A DNA stretch of 64,000 nucleotides from Roseovarius indicus (GCF_008728195.1 NZ_CP031599.1:62001-126000), one strand, 5' to 3'. Shown: positions 26,301-33,781, numbered from the stretch's first letter. Translations and numbers: made by a program. The notes: a model not told the origin generated them from the letters alone.

Positions 26301-26758
26301 AAGAAGTCCTGACAGGGGAATGCGACGAGACCGGCGAGGCGCTCACCGCGCGTGCCACTGACCTCATCCGTGCGCTCGGCGAGGAGCCTTCCTCCGATCC
26401 GGCGAACGGGCTTTCGCCTGAGGAACTGGCCGGTTGCGTGACGCGAACGCTGTCCTTGCCAGAGGTGGCGGCCTTGCGTCCCTCATTGCTCGCTGAATTT
26501 CCGGTCTATACCTTTCAGCAAGAGGATGCCGATCTGGTTGCGACGGCGGGCATCGCGGATGCGCTTACGGTTGGTCCGGAAGGTCAGCCAGCCGTCGTGA
26601 TCGACTGGAAGAGCGACGTGAATCCCACCCAGGAAACACTTGATCACTATCGGGCTCAGGTGCGTGCCTATCTCGACATGACCGGCGCTGAACGGGGCCT
26701 GATCGTTCTGATGACAAACGGGACGGTGATCACCGTCTTTCCCTCACGCTCTCCTTAG
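23372..26758 (+). CDS. AddA/UvrD-like helicase with C-terminal PD-(D/E)XK nuclease
   Basis: The 1128-residue protein is a superfamily 1A helicase: motif I EAGAGSGKTAVMAGR (about residue 30), motif II VLVDEFQDTDPLQ (about residue 390) and GDPKQAIYRFRGAD. Then come YTMHAAKGLEWPVV and WYVAATRARELL. The tail carries a RecB-type nuclease: RGLILHKLIEE and VVIDWKSDVNP, with YRAQVRAYL as the QxxxY-type motif. It overlaps the AddB-like gene (ATGATG over TGA) after a GGAGGCGGA ribosome site. It is the last gene of the five-gene operon. Confidence 0.92.
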   Translation: MMSSVKVLNDDGARHDAISRHDRSILVEAGAGSGKTAVMAGRIAVTLAQGVAPSSIAAVTFTELAASELLLRVRDFVEDLAAGHIAPELRAGLPEGLSAAQRENLMSASTAIDEITCSTIHGFCQRLIKPYPAEADIDPGAAVIDRNQADLNFLEIVDGWLRERLSGDQGGVLAEMVLHNPGETVALMHKIAEALRRSRKLVAPQAMPFAGHLQAFQQAADELSAFVQCAGVDEPETEVFAVRFSEMAAALPSVADGSTPAGLVRLLVARPHPDLTTGTGSFYAYRKKGKWAAAAKQAGLSKADGDRLNDTASGLYEACCAAWAALLQAVSGQVLTTLIDEARTILARYREHKRASAQLDFDDLIYAARDLLRDHETVRRALGQRYSKVLVDEFQDTDPLQAEIFWRLCGDPGDDPQDWTRFRIRPGALFLVGDPKQAIYRFRGADVGAYVQARTAFSTQDADGLVSISTNFRSCASILTFVNERFETVLSADGQPGFTALDPFHDDPEDGVCVAAIDIAVADENGKASAEQRRDAEAEAVAELCARLIGSHPVQDRKAGAQRPCQPGDIALLAPTGAELWRYEEALERRGIPVATQAGKGLFRRQEVQDLIAITRVLADRRDTLALGALLRGALVGLSEEELLDIVWALPRSEDEPDRVPRLDLGVDPAAIVHPLARDVIERLQALQKRANSTTPHDLLSQAVDVLRVRPVLLERHRGQAERALANVDLYLSLAVSYAVRGLRAFSEAMTAAWADEARAVEGRPDAQEEAIALYTMHAAKGLEWPVVIPINTMTGVMAPDSAVTDRQTDTFYCPVLGVPPSGYDAARQAEKDELDRERVRLWYVAATRARELLVFPRLDATPSKSAWIGLVDLSLTDLPHLDVSHLPLDPIAVTGDAANDQTREGFAAEAGAIAKRQMHLTWLAPSRDETATGSVLQEEEPDIWAGSADAQAPDAETPASVRGGRERGLILHKLIEEVLTGECDETGEALTARATDLIRALGEEPSSDPANGLSPEELAGCVTRTLSLPEVAALRPSLLAEFPVYTFQQEDADLVATAGIADALTVGPEGQPAVVIDWKSDVNPTQETLDHYRAQVRAYLDMTGAERGLIVLMTNGTVITVFPSRSP

Positions 26759-26846
26759 GCCCCGTAATTCGGGTAAGGAACATTCCATCTGTTCCAATTC
26801 GTTTCATAGTTGCAACTGGTTCTCGTGTTTGGTCATTTTCAGCAAA

Positions 26847-27593
26847 CTACGCCGCCAGAATGTCCACGGACCCGCTCAAATCTCGGGGGTCGATTAGATT
26901 GTCTTCGTCGCTGCCGGAGCTGTTGAAGGTGTAGAGAGACGAAACTCGTTCACCATCCCATGTGTATCGGAAGTGCTCTCCCTGCACAGCGCGTTCAAGC
27001 ACGTTGCCGTCAAGTACACAGATCCGTGTGCCGCTTGGACGTTCATGGGATCGAAAGAGAACCCCAGAAAGTTCCTCTGATCTTGCTCGATCAAAGAGCC
27101 TCTTGCCTAGCTCGCGACGCTCGTCCTGCGCGAGATCTGTGGATAAACCTTGGGCATCGAGAAACGACCCGCGGACCCGTCTACTGAGCATCCTCATGTC
27201 CAAGCCGATCGGAGCCTCCGTCGTCCGCAAAAGGAAGCGCTCCCTTTTTGCCACAGAGACCGCGAGCGCAGTTTGTTTGTCTTGCGACATCTCCAAACAG
27301 CGTACGAGTGGACCAAAAAACCAGCTACCCTCCGGGTTGGAATACGCGAAAGGCGCATGGTTCCAATTCTGGAAGCGCGGCGATGTATCGTCCACGTCGA
27401 CCCCGGATCGCCCGACCAGCCTCTGTTTCTCCTTCACACGGGGATTGTGGAGTTCGGCAACCGCTGCAATCTCGTCATCGTAACCGCCGGCGATGCGACG
27501 GTAGAGCGGTACCGGTGGGAACCGCGATGGAATTAGGATGTAGAAGACGTCGTTGACCTCTTCGACGTTGAACTCATCCGCCGCGTTGTGCAT
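26847..27593 (-). CDS. RES-domain toxin of a RES/Xre toxin-antitoxin pair
   Basis: RES toxins degrade NAD+. The 248-residue protein has the expected early arginine (PLYRRIAGGYDDEI), a conserved central aromatic/acidic block (FQNWNHAPFAYSNPEGSWFF) and a long variable C-terminal half. That it is a RES toxin rests on this pattern plus its position directly downstream of an Xre/MbcA-type antitoxin, which it overlaps by 20 bases. It is convergent with the AddA-like gene; the 88-base gap holds a weak hairpin (CCTTA ... TAAGG). Confidence 0.75.
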   Translation of the reverse strand: MHNAADEFNVEEVNDVFYILIPSRFPPVPLYRRIAGGYDDEIAAVAELHNPRVKEKQRLVGRSGVDVDDTSPRFQNWNHAPFAYSNPEGSWFFGPLVRCLEMSQDKQTALAVSVAKRERFLLRTTEAPIGLDMRMLSRRVRGSFLDAQGLSTDLAQDERRELGKRLFDRARSEELSGVLFRSHERPSGTRICVLDGNVLERAVQGEHFRYTWDGERVSSLYTFNSSGSDEDNLIDPRDLSGSVDILAA

Positions 27594-27966
27594 CGAGGTA
27601 TTCTCGCACCTTGTAGATATCCACCACGTTCCCTTCGAGCATCACGTCGAGAGCGCTGCGATCGTCGAAGTAGGTATTCGGCTTCTTGACCCAGGCATCG
27701 GCCGCTGCAGGGTCGGGCAGGACGATCTGGAGTGATTTGTAGATACCCAGTAGGTGGGAGATGCGTTCGATCGTGTCGTGCGGGAGATTGCCACCGGATT
27801 TCTTCCATTTGAAAAATGTGGATCGGCCTGGTGAGCCGAGCAGCGTGATCTGCTCATCGGTCGAGAGTTCCCAGTCCTCGGCAAGTTTGGCGAAAGCATC
27901 CATGACAGCTGGAATCCTGAATGCGTCCGCGCCGTGTTCGGGCGCAGAACCTGTGTGTGGTTGCAT
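27574..27966 (-). CDS. MbcA/ParS/Xre-type antitoxin
   Basis: The 130-residue protein starts at ATG 27966 with a strong AGGAGG site seven bases upstream. The N-terminal half is an Xre-like HTH (TDEQITLLGSPGRSTFFKWK). The C-terminal DUF2384-type region (AADAWVKKPNTYFDDRSALD, then VMLEGN and VVDIYKVREYLDAQ) normally plugs the RES toxin's active site. It precedes and overlaps the toxin gene. Its promoter carries repeated GTCCAA half-sites that it likely binds. Confidence 0.85.
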   Translation of the reverse strand: MQPHTGSAPEHGADAFRIPAVMDAFAKLAEDWELSTDEQITLLGSPGRSTFFKWKKSGGNLPHDTIERISHLLGIYKSLQIVLPDPAAADAWVKKPNTYFDDRSALDVMLEGNVVDIYKVREYLDAQRGG

Positions 27967-27979
27967 TGATCCTCCTATT

Positions 27980-28058
27980 GTCCAAGTTTGGACTTGACGG
28001 CCATAGTGGTCCAAATGCAGACAGTCCACATAGGGACTCAGAGCCACTCTTAGTCCAA
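27980..28058. promoter_or_regulatory. Cluster of GTCCAA/TTGGAC half-sites between divergent genes
   Basis: GTCCAA occurs at 27980, 28009 and 28053, with GTCCA at 28024 and GGACT at 28034. The first pairs with TTGGAC (27988-27993) to form the palindrome GTCCAAGTTTGGAC. The cluster lies between the antitoxin start (27966, leftward) and a small gene (28091, rightward). It is a good candidate operator for autoregulation by the antitoxin and may also control the rightward ubiquitin-like cassette. Confidence 0.55.
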
Positions 28059-28090
28059 TTTTGCCGAAATGCAACGAAAAGGAGCACGTT

Positions 28091-28309
28091 ATGGCAGGAA
28101 AAGGTAAAGGAGGCGGCGGCTACCGCAGCGCGAATTCAGGCCGCTACGTGACGAAGGCGTACGGTAAGTCGCATCCGCGAACAACCGTGAAGGAAGCTTC
28201 AGGGAAGAGCGGATCGACCGGGGGAAGCTATCGCAGCGCCATTAGCGGCCGGTTTGTCACCGCGAAGCACGGCAAAGCGAACCCGAAAACCACCGTCCGG
28301 GAGAAGTAG
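28091..28309 (+). CDS. Small basic protein with two internal repeats
   Basis: The 72-residue, glycine/lysine-rich protein starts at ATG 28091 after AAGGAG. It consists of two near-identical halves: GGGYRSANSGRYVTKAYGKS followed by HPRTTVKE, and GGSYRSAISGRFVTAKHGKA followed by NPKTTVRE. Similar RSA-x-(S/T)-GR(F/Y)VT proteins occur in many bacteria without known function. It lies 97 bases before the ubiquitin-like gene on the same strand, and both begin MAGK. A link to that cassette is possible but unproven. Confidence 0.7.
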   Translation: MAGKGKGGGGYRSANSGRYVTKAYGKSHPRTTVKEASGKSGSTGGSYRSAISGRFVTAKHGKANPKTTVREK

Positions 28310-28405
28310 GTGGGCTGAGCAGTGTTAGTCCACTGGCTCGGCAATGACCTCCGTTCGCCACGACGCGAATAGCCACAGTTACAATTTATGAAGAGGAAAG
28401 CTGAC

Positions 28406-28657
28406 ATGGCAGGGAAACCCGAAAAGACAGCCAACATCACGGTCAATCAGGACGACCATGAAGTGGCAAAAGAGAAGATTTCTTATGAGGAAGTGGTCGC
28501 GCTGTACCTCTCAGATGGAGGAAGCGGGTCCAACGAATACCTAATCAAGTACTCGCGCGGAAATTCGGGAAACGTGAGCGGCACGCTCGCGCCTGGCAAC
28601 GAGGTGATGGTGAAAGATGGCATGCGTTTTAGAGTTTCGGGAACTGGCGAATCGTAA
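28406..28657 (+). CDS. Ubiquitin-like (multiubiquitin-type) small modifier protein
   Basis: The 83-residue protein starts at ATG 28406 with AGAGGAAA upstream. It matches the prokaryotic multiubiquitin-type beta-grasp pattern: ITVNQDDHEVAKEKISYEEV, VALYL, then YLIKYSRGN, NVSGTLAPGNEV and VKDGMRFRVSGTGES. Here there is one beta-grasp unit rather than a chain. It ends GTGES, not a bare diglycine. It overlaps the E1-like gene by 41 bases. Confidence 0.8.
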   Translation: MAGKPEKTANITVNQDDHEVAKEKISYEEVVALYLSDGGSGSNEYLIKYSRGNSGNVSGTLAPGNEVMVKDGMRFRVSGTGES

Positions 28658-29822
28658 TCCCTTCATCCAGGACCTGGAAGACGAAGGCTACCTCCTTGAT
28701 TTTGTCGGGGGCTACCTCTTGGTCTATGGTTTGCCCTACCTAGCAGAAGACGGCAAACTCCTGCACGGCGATCTGGCCAGCCCGGTCGATCTTTCAAACG
28801 ACGGGCTCATTGACCCTCCTTCAAATCACCAGGTTTGGTTCCGAGGAAGCCGGCCGCACGACCAGAATCGACGTCAGCTTCGGTTGGGTGGCGGCGCAAG
28901 CAAGGTGAGGGTCGCGGACGGGTTCGAGTCCGACCAATCCTTCTCGTACAAGTTGCTCGACGACAAAGGTCAGATGCGGACTTATCATTCGTTTGAAGAG
29001 AAGTTACGCACCTATGTCGATACGATCACTGCGCCTGCCATGGCGGCCTATTCCGAGGCCACGCCGCTAAAGGCAATCGAGGTCCGGGCAAAAGAGCAAG
29101 GCACCCCGCTAAAGTTCCCAGATACGTTGTCCGCCAGGTATCACATGAACGACTTGTCGAGGCTGCTCGAAGGGAAACGCGTGGCGATCGTTGGACTCGG
29201 AGGCACTGGCTCATACATCCTGGATTTCAGTGCGCGAACCCACCTCGCCGAGATCATTCTTTTTGACGACGACAAGGTACATGTTCATACGATCTTTCGG
29301 TTTCCGGGCTTTATTCCCCGCGCGATCGGAACGCCAAAAGTGGACGCGTTGGCGCAGCAGTATGGAAATTGGCATTCGAGCATCACACCGATTCCGGAAC
29401 GGGTTACGAAGGAAAATATTGAGCAACTTCGCGAATTGGATTTTGTGTTTGTGTCGATCGACAACGGCCCGTCACGTATCACAATAACGGACTGGCTCAG
29501 TGCGAACGGCGTGCCCTTCGTGGACTGCGGAATGGGCTTGAACCGAGTAGCTACAGGCTTGAACGGTGTTGTGAGAGTGACAGGTGTGGATCGCACTGCT
29601 TACGAAGAAACGGCTGGCACTGTCTTCCTTCCAGGTGAGGACCCAAAAGAAGGCGAGTACCGCCGACAAGGTCAGATAGCCGAGTTGAATGCACTTAATG
29701 CAGCTCTGGCCGTCCTTCGCTTCAAGCAGCACTTTGGGATTTACGACCGCGAAGATGCGGCGATGTCATGCGTCTTGGAAACCACGTCGTTGGAGATCGA
29801 TCGGAGGATGCTCGTCGAATGA
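28617..29822 (+). CDS. E1-like ThiF-family adenylyltransferase with N-terminal accessory domain
   Basis: The 401-residue protein would activate the ubiquitin-like protein's C-terminus as an adenylate. Residues about 185-400 form the ThiF/E1 Rossmann domain: VAIVGLGGTGSYILDF, ILFDDDKVHVHT, GTPKVDALAQ and FVSIDNGPSR, with a cysteine at VDCGMGL. The first about 170 residues form a separate domain (LEDEGYLLDFVGGYLLVYGL ... HQVWFRGSRPH) found in front of ThiF in such cassettes (DUF6791 as I recall, or E2-related). No separate E2 gene is present. Start ATG 28617 lies inside the Ubl gene. Confidence 0.83.
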   Translation: MACVLEFRELANRNPFIQDLEDEGYLLDFVGGYLLVYGLPYLAEDGKLLHGDLASPVDLSNDGLIDPPSNHQVWFRGSRPHDQNRRQLRLGGGASKVRVADGFESDQSFSYKLLDDKGQMRTYHSFEEKLRTYVDTITAPAMAAYSEATPLKAIEVRAKEQGTPLKFPDTLSARYHMNDLSRLLEGKRVAIVGLGGTGSYILDFSARTHLAEIILFDDDKVHVHTIFRFPGFIPRAIGTPKVDALAQQYGNWHSSITPIPERVTKENIEQLRELDFVFVSIDNGPSRITITDWLSANGVPFVDCGMGLNRVATGLNGVVRVTGVDRTAYEETAGTVFLPGEDPKEGEYRRQGQIAELNALNAALAVLRFKQHFGIYDREDAAMSCVLETTSLEIDRRMLVE

Positions 29823-30238
29823 GGTTTCGCTATCAGCTTGTGGATCGGATCCCGAAACAGATGGAGGAGGGCGTCGTCTACCACACCGAGGAATTTGAAC
29901 TCGCAGGGCTACTTTGTGCATGCGGATGCAACCACCGCATCACGCTTATCGTTCCAGATAGTCACAGGGTTTGGGATGAAGGTGGATATGCCACCATTCA
30001 ACCGTCAGTCGGCGTCTTTGATGCGCCATGCAAGTCCCACTATGTAATTCGCGCTGGAAACGTTCAGTGGCTCCCGGCATTTTCGGGCGCTCAGGCAACC
30101 AGGATCATGCAGGCGCAGATTGCGCGCCACGCTTCTCAAGATCCAGAACCCGCGTCCTGGCTGCGTCGAACCGCGGCCGTTCTGTCCGGTTTCGTCAAGA
30201 AGTTGCTGGCGGTTTTTCTAGGCGGGCGCTCACATTGA
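29819..30238 (+). CDS. DUF6527-family putative metal-binding protein of the Ubl cassette
   Basis: The 139-residue protein starts at ATG 29819, overlapping the E1 stop (ATGA). It carries the DUF6527 pattern: LLCACGCNHRITL, then TIQPSVGVF and CKSHYVIRAGNVQWL. The C-x-C...H and C-x2-H residues suggest a zinc site. The C-terminus has a hydrophobic stretch (AAVLSGFVKKLLAVFLGG), possibly a membrane tail. DUF6527 genes are regular partners of bacterial Ubl-E1 cassettes; their job is not established. Confidence 0.78.
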   Translation: MRFRYQLVDRIPKQMEEGVVYHTEEFELAGLLCACGCNHRITLIVPDSHRVWDEGGYATIQPSVGVFDAPCKSHYVIRAGNVQWLPAFSGAQATRIMQAQIARHASQDPEPASWLRRTAAVLSGFVKKLLAVFLGGRSH

Positions 30239-30373
30239 TCATCGAGAGGTGGCGATAGGCACTAGCCGTGCTGGCCCATCCGGGAACGACAATGGCCCAC
30301 CATATACACAATGACCCGGAGCGGCTCCGTCTCTACCCGCCGCCACCGCGAAGAAGCCTTGCGCACCTAACTG

Positions 30374-30895
30374 ATGGAAGCAGCCCGCGCCGTGAATCTC
30401 GGCGTGGGCAAGGGCGATATGGCTGCCCGGGTGCAAAGGGTCCTGACGCTGGAAGAAAGTGATCGCAAGGCCTGGAGTAAATGGAAGGACAGCCAGAAGG
30501 CCATCGACAAACTGGACGACGATGCGCTATTAAAGAAGGACGAAATAAAGCGGGCGGAGCTCGAGTTCGAACGGTTGACTTCCTCTTTGCCGCTATCGGA
30601 TCGCTCGGTCGAGGGGGTCCGGACTGCTCTTCCACAGTTGCGGAACCTACTTCGGCTGCACACCGATCATCAGCGTCTCGATGAGCGGATCGTGGCTCTG
30701 CAGCAGGCGATTTCGGCGTTGTCAGACGGGGCCGAACGGCTGGCGAAGATTCTTGGTGCAACCGAGGACCAAGGCGGACGGGAACCCATTCAGACCATCG
30801 ACCAGGCGCGCTTACGTCTGGCAGTGCCAAGTGCGGTATTACGCTTTCATTGTGCAGCTGGTAGTAAAAGGGCGCTTGTCGGATGGAGGAAGCGA
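30374..30895 (+). pseudogene. Fragment of a coiled-coil (YhaN/SMC-like) protein
   Basis: The frame continues into the HIRAN gene, but its first about 150 residues are different in character. They are highly helical and charged (LTLEESDRKAWSKWKDSQKA, LKKDEIKRAELEFERLTSSL, HQRLDERIVALQQAISAL), like an internal piece of a YhaN-type AAA coiled-coil ATPase. There is no start of that family, no ATPase motif and no end. A true GTG start with GGAGGA begins the next gene in the same frame. I read this as a gene remnant; the family assignment is tentative. Confidence 0.4.
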
Positions 30896-32005
30896 GTGAG
30901 TTTTTCGTTCTGGTGGATCATTGGCGGTGTCGTTCTCGTCATTCTCGGAATCGGGGCCTGGAAGCCGAGTAAGACCACCCGACACCGCCGGCATCACGAT
31001 GAGGCCCGGCCTTCAATCAAAGAGGCAAAACCCAAGGGGCCTTCCCGTGCCACGCAACGCCGCTTGCGGGCTCCGGTTTCGATGGGTTGGGAAGTCCATG
31101 AGTTTGGCGACAATGCGCCCGCGGGCGACTGGGTACAGTGGAAGATCGGAAGCGGATGGTTCGATGTCCAAGGTCTCTTCAATCGCAAGGAGGCAGTAAG
31201 AGAGTTTCTTCGGCTGGCAGCCCAAGCCGACGAGCGCGGCGAGCCTTTCGGGGCATTGCTCAAGCCGGAGCCTGACAACAAGCATGACAAGAACGCCATG
31301 CAGGTGATCGGCATCCTCGGTCCGCACGAAGCGCCGACCTCACGGGTCTTCTTGGGCTATGTGCCCGCCGATGCCGTGGCCGAGGTCGCAAGCTTTCCGG
31401 AGGGGATGCCAATTGCCGTGGAACTGAAGAAGTCCCGGATCGGGGAGGTCGACGTCATCTTGAACTGCGCAGGTTTGTGGCCACCGGCCAAGCAGCGACG
31501 GGAGTTGGGATTTGAGAAAGCCCCATCGAAGCCTGTCACCAGAGTGGATGAGAATGCACTCGAGAAGCTCGATCAATTGATCGAGCGCATGAATGCGATG
31601 CCTGCCCTCACAGCGAAGCAGGCGGCCGCGAGGCAGAAAACGAACAGGATCGATTTCATCGAGGACGACGACGCTACGATTCAGCGCAAGTTGGCCGAAC
31701 TGGAGGCCGACAGATCACCTTCGGTTCTCGAGGATCCTGATGGCATCAAGCAATACGACAACGACCTCGCCAAGCAGGTGGAAATCGTCAGCGAGGGACT
31801 CGATGGATGGGAACGCTCCGGCATGACACCCGCGCCGTACTATTCCTACCGGATTGCTGTAATCCTCTCGAAGCAGAAAGAAGTTGAGCGAGAGAAGGCT
31901 TTCCTAGCCGCCTGGTGCAGGCATTTCTCAGAAATTGGTATCGGGCAGCGCTATGCGGACTTGGTCGAGCGGGCGCGTAAGAAGGGTGCCATACCACCGG
32001 CATGA
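30896..32005 (+). CDS. Membrane-anchored HIRAN-domain protein
   Basis: The 369-residue protein starts at GTG 30896, five bases after GGAGGA. Residues 2-22 (SFSFWWIIGGVVLVILGIGA) form one membrane anchor, followed by a basic linker. The middle (residues about 70-160) fits a HIRAN domain: GALLKPEPDNKHDKNAMQVI and VFLGYVPADAVAEVA. HIRAN domains bind DNA ends or stalled-fork structures and are usual in DNA repair and defence loci. The C-terminal third is helical and of unknown role. It follows the Ubl cassette. Confidence 0.7.
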   Translation: MSFSFWWIIGGVVLVILGIGAWKPSKTTRHRRHHDEARPSIKEAKPKGPSRATQRRLRAPVSMGWEVHEFGDNAPAGDWVQWKIGSGWFDVQGLFNRKEAVREFLRLAAQADERGEPFGALLKPEPDNKHDKNAMQVIGILGPHEAPTSRVFLGYVPADAVAEVASFPEGMPIAVELKKSRIGEVDVILNCAGLWPPAKQRRELGFEKAPSKPVTRVDENALEKLDQLIERMNAMPALTAKQAAARQKTNRIDFIEDDDATIQRKLAELEADRSPSVLEDPDGIKQYDNDLAKQVEIVSEGLDGWERSGMTPAPYYSYRIAVILSKQKEVEREKAFLAAWCRHFSEIGIGQRYADLVERARKKGAIPPA

Positions 32006-32530
32006 AAATTGGTAGAGGTGGTTTGGCGAGCCCGTGGTAGCAGAGGTATCTGTCGGTCGGAGCGGAAACGATAATGGCCCCTCTTATCGACGCCTGTTCA
32101 AACAGCTCCTTAGATCCTTCGCTCGGTACATGGCATCAACAAATGGAAGGAACCACAGCCGCTTCCGATACCACGATCGCGATGAAAAAGATGTCTGGCT
32201 GAATGCTGTTTCACCTCCGGGCAGCTCGAGAATCTGAAGGGCCGCCTTCCGCCTTAAACTGGGGTGTCATCGTATTTCCGCTGCCGGAATAACCCGTAGC
32301 ATGCCAAACTCCATGCAACTGACCCACATTTGGAAGAAACTGGATGCTTCTTTTGTTCTACAATCAAGTTGATTGCCCGGGTCCACAGTTACGCAAATGC
32401 GAATTCAATACCGCCAGCGAAAGGGCGATGCGAACCAAAGTAGAACATACTGGAAACGCGGGTGTCTACCTGATATTGTTGTGTTTAGAAATTTACTCGC
32501 AATATATGCGATTACACGGGAGGTTGCTGC
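32006..32530. other. Intergenic stretch, nothing recognised
   Basis: About 525 bases without a convincing reading frame on either strand. AT content rises near 32450-32520, just before the WGR gene, which probably marks its promoter. Confidence 0.4.
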
Positions 32531-32764
32531 ATGACGCAGACCAGCGTTGATCTCAAGCGCATTGATCCGTCTCTGAACATGCGACGCTTCTATCGCATGG
32601 CCTTGCAGCCCGATCTGTTTGGTGGTGTCGACCTCGTGCGCGAATGGGGCCGGATCGGGCGTCGGGGCCAATTGATGATTGAGAGGCACACCGGTGCGGA
32701 TGAAGCGGTAGTCTCGATGCGTAGACTTGAAGCCGTGAAACGAAAGCGCGGGTATGGATCTTGA
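32531..32764 (+). CDS. WGR-domain protein
   Basis: The 77-residue protein is almost entirely a WGR domain: RFYRMALQPDLFGGVDLVRE, WGRIGRRGQLMIER, then RLEAVKRKRGY. WGR domains bind nucleic acids in PARPs, MolR-type regulators and many small bacterial proteins. It starts at ATG 32531 with GGGAGG upstream. Free-standing WGR genes are common on alphaproteobacterial plasmids; the target is unknown. Confidence 0.88.
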   Translation: MTQTSVDLKRIDPSLNMRRFYRMALQPDLFGGVDLVREWGRIGRRGQLMIERHTGADEAVVSMRRLEAVKRKRGYGS

Positions 32765-32795
32765 AAGTGCCGATGGCCACTAGCGTGGTCAGTGC

Positions 32796-33026
32796 TGGTT
32801 TTCTCATCTTTCGGACGGCACAACGGAAGTCGAACGCGTCGATGATAACCCTTTCTGTTTTTCTGAAGATTCCTCTTGGACAGAAACCTATCGGACGTGC
32901 ATGGTCGAAGACATGACGCGTGCGCTTACCGTGCTGTTGAGCTTCCAAGCCTCTCTACAAATTGTGCATGATCTGATGAATGCGCAGCGAGACTTGGAGA
33001 AGATGCGCCAGAGCAACCAACCGTAA
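32796..33026 (+). pseudogene. 5'-truncated paralogue of the 43258-43701 gene
   Basis: Reading from 32796, the plus strand encodes HLSDGTTEVERVDDNPFCFS and VEDMTRALTVLLSFQ, ending VHDLMNAQRDLEKMRQSNQP. This aligns along its whole length with the C-terminal half of the 43258 protein (DGTTEIGRVDDHPFCFSE ... VHDLMRAQRELEKMRQ). An in-frame stop at 32781 ends the open frame, and the N-terminal half is absent. It is a fragment of an uncharacterised family. Confidence 0.75.
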
Positions 33027-33415
33027 ACAGACCTTAAGCGAGGCCGCCGTTCTCTCTTTCTACCAAAGAGTGAGGGCGCCCGTCGCATAGTTTGATCATT
33101 TGGAAGGCGCACTTGAAACCGTGCAGGTTACTTTGCGCCATGAGAGCCTGGCCACGAGCCCGATTTGAGGTTTGCCACAGCGTCTGCTGAGCATGAGGGC
33201 AGGGGACAGCGTGGGTTGATCCCCCGTTCTCGCTTTATGCGGCCGGAGCCTTCAGCCAATTAGCCAATGCGAAAAACCTTGGAACCGGCTTCGGGAAAAA
33301 CATCCTGCGCTCAAGAAAATCGTCCATCGCATTTTGCCGCTCGGCCATTCGATCCGACGTCATTCCCGGGCGCCGAAAAGGTTGTCCCTCAAGAACCCAG
33401 GAAAAGGAAAATTTC
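33027..33415. other. Intergenic stretch, nothing recognised
   Basis: About 390 bases between the truncated paralogue and the next small gene. I see no credible frame or RNA hairpin. AAGGAAAA lies just before the next start. Confidence 0.4.
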
Positions 33416-33781
33416 ATGCAACATTCAACGAAATCCATGAGCACATCCGAGACTGGCTCAAGCCCCTCGCTGTTGGAGATCGTGATGCGAGCGCTCGAAG
33501 CGACCGGACGCATTCCCACCACACAGCCCGAGACAGGTTTTCCGGACGCGTTCACGGCTGATAGGGTCACCGACTTCTATGTCGAGGAACTGAACGGTGG
33601 GTGGGTTTCAACGGTCCGGTTTCGCGACATACCGGACGGACTGCCCAACGCGTTAGGGTCGCCGGATATCATGCCGTACCGTGAGCCCCGGGATGCCTTC
33701 CTGCACGGCGCTGGCATCCTTTGCGAGATTGTCACGGGAAGCCGCGCGTTGCCGTTCACGATGGTGCGCGCACCGGGGTAG
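33416..33781 (+). pseudogene. Small conserved hypothetical protein, 3' end cut by IS21 copy A
   Basis: The 121-residue product is a paralogue of the 41998-42390 protein: both have LEALE/RALEATG-type helices, a GGWV segment and the motif CEIVTGS-x-x-LPFT. After LPFT this copy runs into the IS21 end and stops (MVRAPG), while the paralogue continues 13 residues. The loss is small, so the protein may still work. ATG 33416 has AAGGAAAA upstream. Function unknown. Confidence 0.6.

Noticed and set aside
20721..26758. Housekeeping AddAB double-strand-break repair genes
   Set aside because: The genes are fused by overlaps to the helicase and ATPase of a defence operon and lie in an island of phage-defence and addiction genes, so a defence-specific pair is the better reading.
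32006..32120. Direct repeat of AACGA-AATGGCCC-type sequence at about 30282 and 32068
   Set aside because: The match is short (about 14 bases with mismatches) and has no symmetric flanks; it could easily be chance.
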